NCBI GenBank assembly: GCA_027451445.1
Contig: DAIDJG010000007.1
Span: 1-41,374 of the forward strand
Direction of reading: 5' to 3'
Origin: Singulisphaera sp.
Lineage (GTDB): Bacteria > Planctomycetota > Planctomycetia > Isosphaerales > Isosphaeraceae
DNA length: 41,374 bases
Part shown: piece after piece, positions 11,333-20,060 of the stretch
Position numbering within the stretch: position 1 is the first letter of the stretch
How the letters are laid out: each line of letters begins with the position of its first letter
Notes under the pieces: generated by a model
Seen by the model: only the letters and a program-made list of their open reading frames with translations
Database searches by the model: none
Told to the model about the DNA's origin: nothing
Program-made: the position numbers and the translations under genes

Positions 11333-13004
11333 AGAGCATCGGCAGTTCCAGCTTTTCTTCACTGGCGATCCGACGCAGCTTGTCCTGGGCTCGCGATTCG
11401 ATTTGCCGGACGCGTTCCTTCGTGATCCCAAATTCCTTGCCGAGCTGCTCCAGCGTCTGCTCATGCACACCGCCGATGCCGTAGCGGCTGATGATGATCC
11501 GCCGCTCGCGATCGTCCAGGCGGCCTAGCATTCCTTTCACCGCGTCTTGCCGTTGCCGCTGCGCCTTTTCCTGTTCGTGCTCGTCGGACCGGTTGTCCGC
11601 GGCGGCCTCGAACATTTCTTCATGACCTGTGACGAACCGATCGCGACGATAATTCTCCTCGGGAATCGTCCGGGCGAAGTTCTTCATGATCGCCCAGGAG
11701 GCATACGTGCTGAACTTGTTGCCTCGGGAGAAGTCGAATTTTTCGACCGCCCGGATCAGCGACATGTTGCCGTCGGACACGAGCTCGAAGAAGTTATTGC
11801 TCGGGCCGACGTGCCGCTTGGCGATCGAGACGACCAGCCGCAGGTTCGAGCGGATGATCTGGTTCTTGACCGCGAGCGCCTCTTCTTGAAGCCGCTCGAT
11901 CTCGTCGAGCTCGCTGGTCTTGGCCCGTGTCGGATCCACCTTTTCACGCAGCGCATTGGCCAGGAACTTGAGGTAGTTCATCTTGCGGAACAGGTGTGCC
12001 TCCTGTTCGCGGGCCAACAGCGGGACCTCGTACAGACTCGCCAGGTACGGAGGCAGACCCTTGGGTGGCTTCGTGCGCCGGGGCCCTTTGCCGTCGATGG
12101 GGTCGGGCATCGGACCGAGAAGAGTCGCACGCAGCGCGGGATCGTCGAAGCTGGGATGCGGCATGAACTCGAGCTTGGTGCTCAAGATACGGCGTGCACG
12201 CATTTCATTGATGACGCGGTAGATGCTCGACCGGGTGCGGTTGAACTGACCGGCGAGCAACTCCACCGAGACACCCATGCGGTAACGGCTGTAGATCTGT
12301 CCCTTGGCGTCCTCGTCCAGCGGGCCGTTCGAGGGGGGAAAGATCGCGCGGTCGGGGTGATCGCGGTCGTACATCTTCAGAGTCATGCGAACCGTTTCGG
12401 TTGAACGTTCCATTTTCCGTGCGATCCTCCGCGCGATCTCGACCAGGCCTCCCCGGCCGACGAGCGCCATGCGACGGGCGCGGCGGACGATCTCGTCCCG
12501 TTCCGCGTCGGTCAGTTGTCGGAAGCGGCTCCCTCGGTCAACCTGCTCACGGTGTGCGTCGACAAACCGCCCCAGGCTCGACTCCAGGAAACCCACCTTG
12601 GTCCGCCCTTGAATCAGGAATCTGCGGGCCACCAACCCTTGCCGTCGCCAACGCGAGACCGTACGGGGGGTCACGTTGAAGCGCCGACTTACCTCGTCAA
12701 CAGTCAGGACCGGTTCCGAAGCCTGTTCGACCGATTGGCCCAACGTCCCGGAAAGGTCTTCCACAAAGAGACGGAGATCGTGTCGAACTTCCTCGCCCTC
12801 GAGCACCAATGCAGGCGCTCCTTCGGGGCGATATCCAGTGATCCGAAAACACAAGTATTCGTAGGGATAACATTTTTTGGCATCGATCTCACTCAGCAGA
12901 GTCTCGGCCCGCTCGATCTGCTCAACGCGCCTCTCTTTGGGCGCGTAGCGGGCTTGTTGTTCCTTCAACTGCTTCAGCGCTGGATGGCTATAGCTGTTAC
13001 TCAT
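11331..13004 (-). CDS. sigma-70 family factor with N-terminal multi-HTH extension
   Basis: Predicted sigma factor, 557 residues from the ATG at 13004 (MSNSYSHPAL); a second ATG at 13034 adds ten residues. The C-terminal half has sigma regions 1.2 (319-352), 2 (NLRLVVSIAKRHV from 387; DGNMSLIRAVEKFDFSRGNKFSTYASW to 437) and 4 (LEQLGKEFGITKERVRQIE, about 518-536). Region 2.4, which reads the -10, differs from RpoD: TYASWAIMKNFAR in place of TYATWWIRQAITR, so W434 is Ala and Q437 is Lys in E. coli numbering. Region 3 is short and not RpoD-like. The N-terminal half carries a MerR/excisionase-like HTH (LTVDEVSRRFNVTPRTVSRW, 100-119) and two further HTH-like segments (about 165-210 and 230-270). 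Function beyond sigma activity is unknown. Confidence 0.9.
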   Translation of the reverse strand: MSNSYSHPALKQLKEQQARYAPKERRVEQIERAETLLSEIDAKKCYPYEYLCFRITGYRPEGAPALVLEGEEVRHDLRLFVEDLSGTLGQSVEQASEPVLTVDEVSRRFNVTPRTVSRWRRQGLVARRFLIQGRTKVGFLESSLGRFVDAHREQVDRGSRFRQLTDAERDEIVRRARRMALVGRGGLVEIARRIARKMERSTETVRMTLKMYDRDHPDRAIFPPSNGPLDEDAKGQIYSRYRMGVSVELLAGQFNRTRSSIYRVINEMRARRILSTKLEFMPHPSFDDPALRATLLGPMPDPIDGKGPRRTKPPKGLPPYLASLYEVPLLAREQEAHLFRKMNYLKFLANALREKVDPTRAKTSELDEIERLQEEALAVKNQIIRSNLRLVVSIAKRHVGPSNNFFELVSDGNMSLIRAVEKFDFSRGNKFSTYASWAIMKNFARTIPEENYRRDRFVTGHEEMFEAAADNRSDEHEQEKAQRQRQDAVKGMLGRLDDRERRIIISRYGIGGVHEQTLEQLGKEFGITKERVRQIESRAQDKLRRIASEEKLELPML

Positions 13005-13777
13005 CCCCGTGCCCTTCTCCCTTCCGCCGCGCATTAAGCAATTTCGCCTCTTTTACCCAACCTCTTAAGCCAGAGAACGCATCGAAGTCTTTTGAATGAA
13101 CCAGCAATCGCGGTCGTTGCCTTTTCACTACGCTTTACGCAAGTCTTCGGTTCTTGAGGACACCCAATCACTCATTTTTTGGAAGTCGCTGAACGCTAAC
13201 CGATGGAGTAGGCCATGGCGCCACGGGTTCAGTCCCAATAGGTAATACGCAAATGAAGTGCCCTGGGATCGCGCCAATACATCGGCCACTCCGAGCGACG
13301 TCTTGCTCTCATCCGGTTAAGAATCGAGCGCCTGTTTCAAACAGACGTTTCAATCTATCGTTTTGTTCGCGCCCCGCGTCGAATTATTGCGAATCTTGAA
13401 TTTTTTAGGACCCGCGTCGCACAGGTTGTAAGTTCATCTCCTGACTAGGGAAGGAGATCAGTCGACGAAGCCGGAACGGGTTCTCTGCGGAGGTCACCTT
13501 TGCGCCCGATGGCGAGTCAGCTCTGACTCTTCAGATCTAAGCGGAACTGCGAGACAAGACCGTGCGCAATCGACGGGTCACGGACGAGCTCAAAATCTGA
13601 GGGACATCTCTTTGACGCTCTCGGGGTACAATGTGTTTCGCAGGTTCTCCGAATTTCTTGAGATTTACAACGAGTTGTGCTTTGGATCGAGGCGAAATTG
13701 ACAGCCCACGCCTGCCCCCACTAAAGTGGGCAAGGCAATCGGCCGCAACCATTCGCCGGGCAAGAGGGAGGCTAAGG
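13005..13777. other. 773-bp intergenic region between divergent genes
   Basis: No convincing gene on either strand. It is less GC-rich than its surroundings around 13340-13420 and should hold the promoters of both the sigma gene and the secreted-protein gene, but I see no clear pair of promoter boxes. A hairpin TGCCC..ACT / AGTGGGCA is present near 13711-13731, 50 bp before the 13778 start codon. Confidence 0.5.
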
Positions 13778-15142
13778 ATGGCTGGAATCCGGTGTTGCGC
13801 GATCGGGTTTGCACTGCTGGCGATCGGGGGAATCGAGCTCGCCGCGGCGGAACCGATCGTGCTCCGAGAACGGGTCCGCGAGGGAGCGACTCGGGTGACT
13901 TCCTCCCTGAAGGCGGACGGCCTCTTCATCCCCCATTCCCCTGCCGGAACGCCCGAGGCCAAAGCGGCGAAACCCCTACTTCTCAAGGTGGAAACGCGGC
14001 TCGACTTCGCGGAGCGAGTCGTTCCCAGCAAGGCCCCTGCACAAGGGGCGAGGGCCGTGCGCTGGGTGCGACAGGCGGCGCTCGCGATCAACGGCGAAGT
14101 TCGCCCCCAGTCGCAGGTCTTGCGATCCGACGTGGCGCTTCTCGTAGCCGAGCGTCGGGATGGCAAGGTTGTTGTCGTCAGTCCCTCCGGCCCCCTCACG
14201 AGAGCTGAACTGGATCTGGTCCAGGACGTTGCTGACCCCCTCACATTCGCCGACCTCCTCCCTCGCAAACCCGTCTCCGAAGGCGACCGCTGGCCGATCT
14301 CCAACGACGGCGCCAAGGCGCTGAGCGGCTATGAGGTTCTCGCCGCGCAGTCACTCGAAGCCACCCTCGAGAAACTCGACGACGACACCGCCCATATCAA
14401 AATCAGCGGCGAAATCCACGGCGCGTCGTACGGCAGCGGCGAGGGATCGGTCAAGGCTTCGTGTGTCGTTTTGTTCGATCGTAAGGCAGAACTTATCAAT
14501 GAGTTACGTCTGGAACGAAGCGAGAAGCGAAAGCCGGGCGAGGTCGAGGACGGGCTGGACGTCAAGAGCACCCTGGTCGTGGAGCGTCGTGACACCGATC
14601 CGCCGGCGCCCCTGGCCGACGACGCGTTGGCGCAGGTGCCACTCGAGATCGACGCCCAACGACTTTTGCTCGTCCAGATCGGCCCCGAAGGAAAGTACAC
14701 GCTCCTGCACGACCGTGACTGGCACGTTTACCAGGAGACAGCCCGGCAAACGGTCTTGAAGCGTCTGGACCACGGCGAGGTGGTCGCCTATTGCAACCTG
14801 GCGGCAGGCCCGAACGCCGGTAAGGGGCGCCACCAGGAGCTCCGCCAGTTCCGTGACGACATCCGCAAAGCGCTCGGCGAGCGGTTCCAACAGTTCCTCG
14901 GCGAAGGGGAAGTCGATGGCGACCCAGCAGGCGGGTTCCGCTACAAGGTGGGCGTCCAGGGCCACCAGGGGAAGCTTGGGGTCCTCTGGGATTACTATCT
15001 CGTCGCGAGCCCCGAAGGAGATCAGCTTCTCATCACCTTCACCATGTCCGACGCAAGCGTAAAGGCATTCGGCGATCAGGACACGCAGCTCATCGGCTCG
15101 CTGCGCTGGCAGGAGGCGAACGAGCCCGCCTCGAAACCTTGA
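13778..15142 (+). CDS. secreted protein of unknown function
   Basis: 454 residues from the ATG at 13778, which has GGGAGG 7 bases upstream; the frame is open further upstream but without a start of equal quality. A signal peptide (MAGIRCCAIGFALLAIGGIE, cleavage likely after LAAA) points to export. The mature part has two regions: an N-terminal one (to about residue 275) with SEGDRWPISNDGAKALSGYE and VEDGLDVKSTLVVERR, resembling beta-rich planctomycete secreted proteins, and a C-terminal one with YTLLHDRDWHVYQETARQTV and LGVLWDYYLVASPEGDQLLI ending in a GSLRW helix. I do not recognise a named family. It is followed after 54 bp by another secreted protein of the same general build, so the two probably form an operon. 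Confidence 0.85.
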   Translation: MAGIRCCAIGFALLAIGGIELAAAEPIVLRERVREGATRVTSSLKADGLFIPHSPAGTPEAKAAKPLLLKVETRLDFAERVVPSKAPAQGARAVRWVRQAALAINGEVRPQSQVLRSDVALLVAERRDGKVVVVSPSGPLTRAELDLVQDVADPLTFADLLPRKPVSEGDRWPISNDGAKALSGYEVLAAQSLEATLEKLDDDTAHIKISGEIHGASYGSGEGSVKASCVVLFDRKAELINELRLERSEKRKPGEVEDGLDVKSTLVVERRDTDPPAPLADDALAQVPLEIDAQRLLLVQIGPEGKYTLLHDRDWHVYQETARQTVLKRLDHGEVVAYCNLAAGPNAGKGRHQELRQFRDDIRKALGERFQQFLGEGEVDGDPAGGFRYKVGVQGHQGKLGVLWDYYLVASPEGDQLLITFTMSDASVKAFGDQDTQLIGSLRWQEANEPASKP

Positions 15143-15196
15143 CGGCTCGAACCGCAACCGCCAGTCCACCCCCGAGTTCGGGAAAGGGGACGCTTC

Positions 15197-16783
15197 ATGT
15201 ATCGGTGCCGAACGATCCTGTTCGCGGTCTGTTTCGTGGTGTGTTGCCGCGCGAACACGCGGGCTCAGGATCCTCCCAAAGACGACACGCCCCAACCGGC
15301 AGCCGTCAGCGTGACCGACCTGAGCACGCGCTTCCGATTCATCGAGCGTTATGCGGTCGAACCAGTCCGAGCCAAGCCGGAATTCTTGGGCCAGTATCAG
15401 GTCGCCATTCGTGAGACGATCAAGCTAGCCACGGAGAAGAAGCAGGGCGCTCCCGAACGGACCGAGAGCGGCTTCCACACGATCTTCACCGAGCGTCCCG
15501 CGAAGATCGGCATCGGGGGCGAGGTGGTCGATGCCGTCCGTCACTACGACGCCTTCCGCGCCTTGCCCGATCGCTCGAAGCCCGGCGATGCCATCCCGCT
15601 CGAAGGCCTGACACTCTGGTTCCACCCTCGCCCCGGCAAGGCGCCTCAGATCCTCTGCGTTGATGACAAGCGATCGCTACGGGAAACGGAGTTCACCATT
15701 GCCTCGCACCAGGTATTCTTGCCCGAGCTGCGCGGCCTTCTGCCGCCTGCGAGCTTGCCCGTCCGGATCAGCGATCCCTGGCGCATTTCTCGATCTGCGA
15801 CTCAGTCGCTGGTCGCCGATCCGTCGGCGGAAGGACCTGGGCTCGTCGGTAAGCTGCTCGAAATTCGCGAGGAAAAGGGAGCCGTGCCGCAGTGGGTAGC
15901 GGTCATTAGTGCCACGGGCCGGATGAATCTGGTGACCACCGGCAAGACGACCATCAACGCAGAGATCCTCTTCAGTTTCACTCCTCCGGCCACTCCTACG
16001 GCAACGGGGACACCGAAGTCCCAGCCTGCGCCTGCCAAGAATTCCGGGTCGCAATCGCGCGAGCCGATGGTTGACGCCTTCGGCTCGATCAGTGAGCTTC
16101 GGATGACACTCTCCGCCGCCTTCCCCGCGAGTCCTGACCCCAACGAGCGGCTCCGCAGGTTGTTAACGCGCGAATACATCGTCCAGCGACGCGTTTCTGC
16201 CGAAGGCTCGCCGCGCCTTCCGATACCGAGCCCGGCTCCCCAGCCGACCGAAGCGAACTCGTGGGTCATTTACTCGTCTCCCGACGCGCCGAAGGCACCT
16301 CGGTTCACCTTTCGACATCCGCAGGAGTTGTTCGTTCCTCCGGACACCCCTGCAGGAGTGGACTATGTCGGCCTCATCGACCGCTTTCCCCAGCCCCGCG
16401 ACGTCATCACCGTGCAGGTGCAATGGAAAAGCGGCAAGCCTGAAGCGGACCGCGCGTCGCGCGATCCCGAGAGCCATCGCAAGGATCTCCTCGAGGAATG
16501 GGCGAAAGAACGACTTGACGTGATTCAAGGTCCCTCCGGGTGGCTTCCCGAGGCGGACTGGGCCCCCGCCAAGATGAAGGTCTACCGGTTCGAAGCCGTT
16601 CTCAAAGGGACGACGCGCGAGACCCGCTCGGCGCCGCGACGCTCGTACAACTTCTATCTCGTCCTCTTCGGCCGCGACGAGAGCCTCGTTTTCACAGCCC
16701 AGACCGAACAAGACCCGCCAACGGCCTTCCGCAAGCAGGCAGAGGCCATTCTCAAATCGTTCCGCTTCGATCCACCGAAATGA
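15197..16783 (+). CDS. secreted protein of unknown function (tandem partner)
   Basis: 528 residues; ATG at 15197 with AAGGGG about 7 bases before. Signal peptide MYRCRTILFAVCFVVCCRAN, cleavage likely after TRA. The middle holds a Pro/Thr/Ser linker (about 260-280: PPATPTATGTP, SQPAPAKNSG). The C-terminal third (FTFRHPQELFVPP ... YNFYLVLFGRDESLVFTAQT ... AEAILKSFRFDPPK) has the strand/helix pattern of PsbP- or DUF1795-like lipoprotein domains, and its last part resembles the end of the preceding protein; this is inference from pattern only. The gene ends just before an inverted repeat that separates it from the convergent glycosyltransferase. Confidence 0.85.
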   Translation: MYRCRTILFAVCFVVCCRANTRAQDPPKDDTPQPAAVSVTDLSTRFRFIERYAVEPVRAKPEFLGQYQVAIRETIKLATEKKQGAPERTESGFHTIFTERPAKIGIGGEVVDAVRHYDAFRALPDRSKPGDAIPLEGLTLWFHPRPGKAPQILCVDDKRSLRETEFTIASHQVFLPELRGLLPPASLPVRISDPWRISRSATQSLVADPSAEGPGLVGKLLEIREEKGAVPQWVAVISATGRMNLVTTGKTTINAEILFSFTPPATPTATGTPKSQPAPAKNSGSQSREPMVDAFGSISELRMTLSAAFPASPDPNERLRRLLTREYIVQRRVSAEGSPRLPIPSPAPQPTEANSWVIYSSPDAPKAPRFTFRHPQELFVPPDTPAGVDYVGLIDRFPQPRDVITVQVQWKSGKPEADRASRDPESHRKDLLEEWAKERLDVIQGPSGWLPEADWAPAKMKVYRFEAVLKGTTRETRSAPRRSYNFYLVLFGRDESLVFTAQTEQDPPTAFRKQAEAILKSFRFDPPK

Positions 16784-16795
16784 GAAAGCCATTGA

Positions 16796-16901
16796 GCCGC
16801 AGATTGACACCGATGAAACACGGATAATTAGCCCAGAAATCGCTAGGTTTAATCAAATCTATTGGATTTTAATCCGTGTTTCATCCGTGTTAATCTGTGG
16901 C
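16796..16901. repeat. long inverted repeat (CAGATT-ACAC-GATGAAACACGGAT) between convergent genes
   Basis: Arms 16796-16826 and 16871-16901, 31 nt each, are inverted copies matching at 27 of 31 positions, with a 44-bp AT-rich centre. The right arm runs 12 bp into the end of the glycosyltransferase gene and supplies its last codons and stop. It resembles the dispersed CAGATTAACACGGATGAACACGGAT elements of several bacterial phyla and may serve as a two-way terminator. Confidence 0.85.
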
Positions 16902-18062
16902 TAAACCTCTTCCTTGCAGTGCGCCGACGAGACGGTCGTTGGCCGCTTGCCAGCGGAAGTTCTCGGCGATGGCGCGGCCGAGGTTTGTGCGGCGGGCGCG
17001 TTCGTCGGGACGATCGAGAAGCTCGCGCAGAGTGGTGATGAGGGCTTGTTCGTTCTCGGGGTTGAAGTACCAGCCTGCGACTCCGCCGATCTCGGGCAGG
17101 GCCGTTGAGTCGGCGAGCGCTACGGGAGTTCCCTGGGCCATCGCTTCGACGGCCGGAATGCCAAAGCTCTCGCAGAGCGACGGGAAGACGAGGGCCGTCG
17201 CCTCCGCATACGCGGCGCGGAGCGTTAGGCCCTGGCGATAGCCGGGCATTCGGATCAGCGCCCGCTGGCCGGCCTCAGTGGCGACTGCGTGGAGGCGCTC
17301 GGCCTCACTGTCGGAGCCCGTCCCGAGCAACACCAGGGCGAGCTCACCGCGTGCGACCTCGGGAAGTTGCAGGGCCGCACGGACCAGGCGCTCCAGGTTC
17401 TTGCGCGGCTGGAAGTTGGCAACCGAGAGAAGATAGGGCACCCCGTCCGGCAAGCCGAGGTCGGAACGGATGGAGCTGCGCTCGCGATCGGTGGCGGGTT
17501 CGAAGAACAGATCTTCCGCTCCGTTCGGCACCTGCGCGACACGTCCTCGGCATTCCGGAAACACCTCCAGGAGCCGCTCTGTGTTGAACTGAGAGACGGA
17601 GAGCACGAGGTCCGCCTGCTGGAAGATTCGGGCCAGCCGGGCGCGGAACTTGGGGCCGGATTGGAGGTTCTGGAGCACGTCGTGGCTCGTGACCGCTAAT
17701 CGCGCGCTGCGTTTCGGCAGGAAGAACTCCGCCGGGCAATAGATCCAGTCGACCGACCCCGTCCACCACTCAACCGGCGGCCAGGGGGTCACCTCGCGCC
17801 ACCAGCGGAGCACGTTGCGGGTACGAAAGGGCAACTCGAAGCGCGGGAGCCGTTCGAGAGTTTCCCAATGCGCGAGTCCATCGGGCTCGGTAATCCGTCC
17901 CGACACGACCGATACCGCAACCTCCGGCCGCTGGGCCAATCGCTCCAGTTGGGCCAGGGCGTGGCGCGTCACACCCGTGGGGGTCCGGCAGGCATCCATG
18001 TCATAGACCCAGGCGACTCGCGTTGTCGCGAGCCCCGCGCTCGGCATCGAAGCCACCGCCAT
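16890..18062 (-). CDS. GT4-type glycosyltransferase
   Basis: 390 residues. GT-B fold retaining glycosyltransferase, probably acting at the cytoplasmic side on a nucleotide sugar. The N-terminal half has the acceptor domain with VAWVYDMDACRTPTGVTRHA; the C-terminal half has LLSVANFQPRKNLERLVRA (about 210-228), LVFPSLCESFGIPAVEAMAQ (about 293-312) containing the E-x7-E motif, and PVALADSTALPEIGG. The sugar and acceptor cannot be read from sequence. It stands alone: its upstream neighbour (18089, same strand) is an unrelated zinc-ribbon protein 26 bp away, and its 3' end overlaps an inverted repeat. Confidence 0.93.
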   Translation of the reverse strand: MAVASMPSAGLATTRVAWVYDMDACRTPTGVTRHALAQLERLAQRPEVAVSVVSGRITEPDGLAHWETLERLPRFELPFRTRNVLRWWREVTPWPPVEWWTGSVDWIYCPAEFFLPKRSARLAVTSHDVLQNLQSGPKFRARLARIFQQADLVLSVSQFNTERLLEVFPECRGRVAQVPNGAEDLFFEPATDRERSSIRSDLGLPDGVPYLLSVANFQPRKNLERLVRAALQLPEVARGELALVLLGTGSDSEAERLHAVATEAGQRALIRMPGYRQGLTLRAAYAEATALVFPSLCESFGIPAVEAMAQGTPVALADSTALPEIGGVAGWYFNPENEQALITTLRELLDRPDERARRTNLGRAIAENFRWQAANDRLVGALQGRGLATD

Positions 18063-18088
18063 GCGTGCCTCGTCTCCTCAATCCGCGT

Positions 18089-18394
18089 TCAACGCCGCAA
18101 ATACCAGCCCAGAACGACGATCATACAGAGCACGAGCCCGACGAGAAACCACGTGGGTTTGCGGCTCGGCGGCAAGTCCTCCTTCGAGAGGTACATGCCA
18201 CACTCCGGACAGCGTTCCGCCTCTTCGTAAATGAACGCGCCGCAAAAAGGGCAGGGCGCCGTCTCATCATCGTCGAGGTCGTCCTCGTCGGGGTATTCGT
18301 GCTCTTCGAGGTCTTCTTCGCTATCGCGAATTGGCAAGGGAATTCCCTGTGTCGGCACGGTAACGAGGACGAGCAATCCATCCGCCAAGATCAT
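18089..18394 (-). CDS. zinc-ribbon protein with C-terminal membrane anchor
   Basis: 101 residues. An acidic stretch (about 24-45: EEDLEEHEYPDEDDLDDDE) is followed by a zinc ribbon CPFCGAFIYEEAERCPECG (CxxC-x11-CxxC, about 48-66) and one membrane helix near the C-terminus (WFLVGLVLCMIVVLGWYLRR). The tail-anchor layout places the ribbon in the cytoplasm. The start at 18394 is uncertain, as no ribosome-binding site is visible; a GTG 39 bases in is possible. Such short proteins are common in planctomycetes and have no known function. Confidence 0.75.
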   Translation of the reverse strand: MILADGLLVLVTVPTQGIPLPIRDSEEDLEEHEYPDEDDLDDDETAPCPFCGAFIYEEAERCPECGMYLSKEDLPPSRKPTWFLVGLVLCMIVVLGWYLRR

Positions 18395-18482
18395 TCAAAA
18401 AGGGTCGAGTGTGACCTCGCCGAGAATGAGGAACAGGGACCGTTCGCTTCCGCCAGAATGTAGCGCAACGCTGATGAGGCTG

Positions 18483-19007
18483 TCAATCAGACACGGATGA
18501 TGGAGTGATCGCTCTCCTCATGATCACCGCGATTTCGCCAAACTCACTTTCGCGGTCGCCCGTGAGATCATCGTAGCCGTGCTCGATATCTTCCTCGGGT
18601 CCCAGTTTGCTGCTCCATCGTCCGTGCTTCATTTGGCGCGCTGCGTGGGTCGGTTGTTTTGTCGTGGAATCGACGTAGATCGCGACTTTTTCGAAGCCTG
18701 GATCCAGCGAGGGATCATTGTCCGAACAGACTTCAAATCCTTCAGTGGCGAAAGCGGCGATGAAGGAAGCTAATGACGGTTCCTTGGAGACTCCGCTGGG
18801 CCAGTGGGCATCGCCGATGTCCGGGTCGGGCCACCACCACGCATCGGTCTTACCGACGGCCCATGCGATGCAGTTGTAAAGCTTCCCCTCGGGATCGGAC
18901 AGGGAGTCGTAGCTTGTGATCCGGAAGGAGTCTATCGTCAGCTTTGGAAACGCACGCACGATCGCCTGCTTGCGCTCCGGTTCGTCGTCCAGGGGACACG
19001 TCGTCAT
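18483..19007 (-). CDS. DUF7689-like protein, possible Cys/His hydrolase fold
   Basis: 174 residues from the ATG at 19007, which overlaps the upstream stop as ATGA. Pattern: YNCIAWAVG (C46), WWWPDPDIGDAHWPSGV, a helix SLASFIAAFATEGFEVC, then KVAIYVDSTTKQPTHAARQM (H121), GRWSSKLGPEEDIEH and a C-terminal VIMRRA. I match this from memory to the DUF7689 family. The order N-C-x-A-W helix, then a VAIYV strand and T-H-A strand is that of NlpC/P60 or CHAP-type cysteine hydrolases, so C46 and H121 could be a catalytic pair; this is inference. The frame is open further upstream to 19133, but the coupled start is preferred. Third gene of a tightly coupled set. Confidence 0.8.
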   Translation of the reverse strand: MTTCPLDDEPERKQAIVRAFPKLTIDSFRITSYDSLSDPEGKLYNCIAWAVGKTDAWWWPDPDIGDAHWPSGVSKEPSLASFIAAFATEGFEVCSDNDPSLDPGFEKVAIYVDSTTKQPTHAARQMKHGRWSSKLGPEEDIEHGYDDLTGDRESEFGEIAVIMRRAITPSSVSD

Positions 19008-19519
19008 CGCGCGATCTCTGGCGGCGCGCTGAAGCTCTTTCCCCACTCCAGCCAATGACGATTCATCTCGCGGATGTTGCCCGACGACGTCGACGGAACT
19101 GGATTTTGTCCTGTGATCCGGGGAAGGGCCCACACTAACAGACTCGGCTTCTTGGCCAGGTCGCGTAGAATGAGCGGAACAACCGCTGGCCCCATCTGCA
19201 CAAGCCGTTGGAACGCTGGATGCGACATAAGCACCTTGGGGTCCGAAGATCGGCCCATTTCGGTGAGCCAGCGGGTGGCCAGGAACCGGTATCGAACTGG
19301 AGCTGGCACTTGGAATTGTGCTAAATCGACTCTACCGCGGGCGATGCGTCCACTCGAAGGCCGACGAAGCGGGCGATCCGAGAGCGAAGGAGTTACACTT
19401 GGGAATCCCTCCTTGAAGGTGCCCAACGTTTGATAGACGCCGGGATCTTGCGGCGGCGTTTCGCTGTGAACGAAGGAGAACGCCGACTCAGGAATCTCCA
19501 CAGTGGCCGCGAGACTCAT
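19004..19519 (-). CDS. uncharacterised protein of a three-gene coupled cassette
   Basis: 171 residues; its ATG overlaps the stop of the preceding gene (ATGA at 19516-19519) and its own stop overlaps the next start (ATGA at 19004-19007). The N-terminal ~70 residues are Pro/Ser-rich and look disordered. The C-terminal half is a helical domain: FLATRWLTEMGRSSDPKVLM, HPAFQRLVQMGPAVVPLILR, LVWALPRITGQNPVP, then MNRHWLEWGKSF. I recall similar H-P-A-[FY]-Q ... WAL..ITG.NPVP proteins next to DUF7689-like ones in other bacteria, but cannot give a family name. No catalytic motif is visible. Confidence 0.75.
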   Translation of the reverse strand: MSLAATVEIPESAFSFVHSETPPQDPGVYQTLGTFKEGFPSVTPSLSDRPLRRPSSGRIARGRVDLAQFQVPAPVRYRFLATRWLTEMGRSSDPKVLMSHPAFQRLVQMGPAVVPLILRDLAKKPSLLVWALPRITGQNPVPSTSSGNIREMNRHWLEWGKSFSAPPEIAR

Positions 19520-19941
19520 CGTTCCTCCACGTTCATCGGAACGACGACAAAACGTCTCTCGAGGAGGAAGTCGTGATTCGCCAGAAGCTGGACCCGGTAT
19601 TCGCCCTGCTCCGGAAAGACGAGTCCCTCAACGACCCAGCGCGTGCTGACGACCGCAAGGGGGGCCTGGAATTCGACGCTCCTCTTAGACTCAAAGAGTG
19701 TCGCTTCCGAATCGGCGGAAACGATCTTGAGTGTCAAATCGATCTCGCCGACTCCGTCGGTCATCTCCGCGAATACAGTCATCGTCGGATGCAACGCGGG
19801 AAAAGCCCACGCGCCGATCGAACCGAAGCATCCCAAAATGGCTTGCTTCCCGGTCTCTGGCTGCGTAAGCACTTGATCGCAGATTATTAGACTTAGTACG
19901 TATGGGATTTGTTTGATTGACGGCGTGTCGACGGTTGCCAT
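19516..19941 (-). CDS. DUF6941-like protein, first gene of the cassette
   Basis: 141 residues; the ATG at 19941 follows GGGGATG-type bases with a moderate match to a ribosome-binding site. Sequence IPYVLSLIICDQVLTQPETGK, ILGCFGSIGAWAFPALHPTM, FAEMTDGVGEIDLTLKIV and FPEQGEYRVQLLANHDFLLE is the pattern I know as DUF6941: a small beta-sandwich protein without assigned function. No signal peptide or membrane segment. It leads a three-gene unit in which every junction is a 4-base ATGA overlap, so the three products are probably made in fixed ratio and may act together. Confidence 0.8.
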   Translation of the reverse strand: MATVDTPSIKQIPYVLSLIICDQVLTQPETGKQAILGCFGSIGAWAFPALHPTMTVFAEMTDGVGEIDLTLKIVSADSEATLFESKRSVEFQAPLAVVSTRWVVEGLVFPEQGEYRVQLLANHDFLLERRFVVVPMNVEER

Positions 19942-20060
19942 CGTGAATCATCCCCGCGAATCCTTAGCGGAATCTAATCCAGAGCAGGTAAACCATTATG
20001 CAGCCTCTGGTTCAAAAGTAATAGAGACCTCAAGCTCGAGCCACGGCTGACCCTGGCTCG

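Noticed and set aside
13195-13260. A T-loop-like GGGTTCAGTCCC in the 773-bp gap, suggesting a tRNA
   Set aside because: No matching acceptor stem, D-arm or anticodon stem could be folded around it.
13483-13530. A mini-frame TTG-CGC-CCG-ATG.. after GGAGG as a leader peptide
   Set aside because: Eight codons with no amino acid pattern and no following attenuator; such short frames arise by chance.
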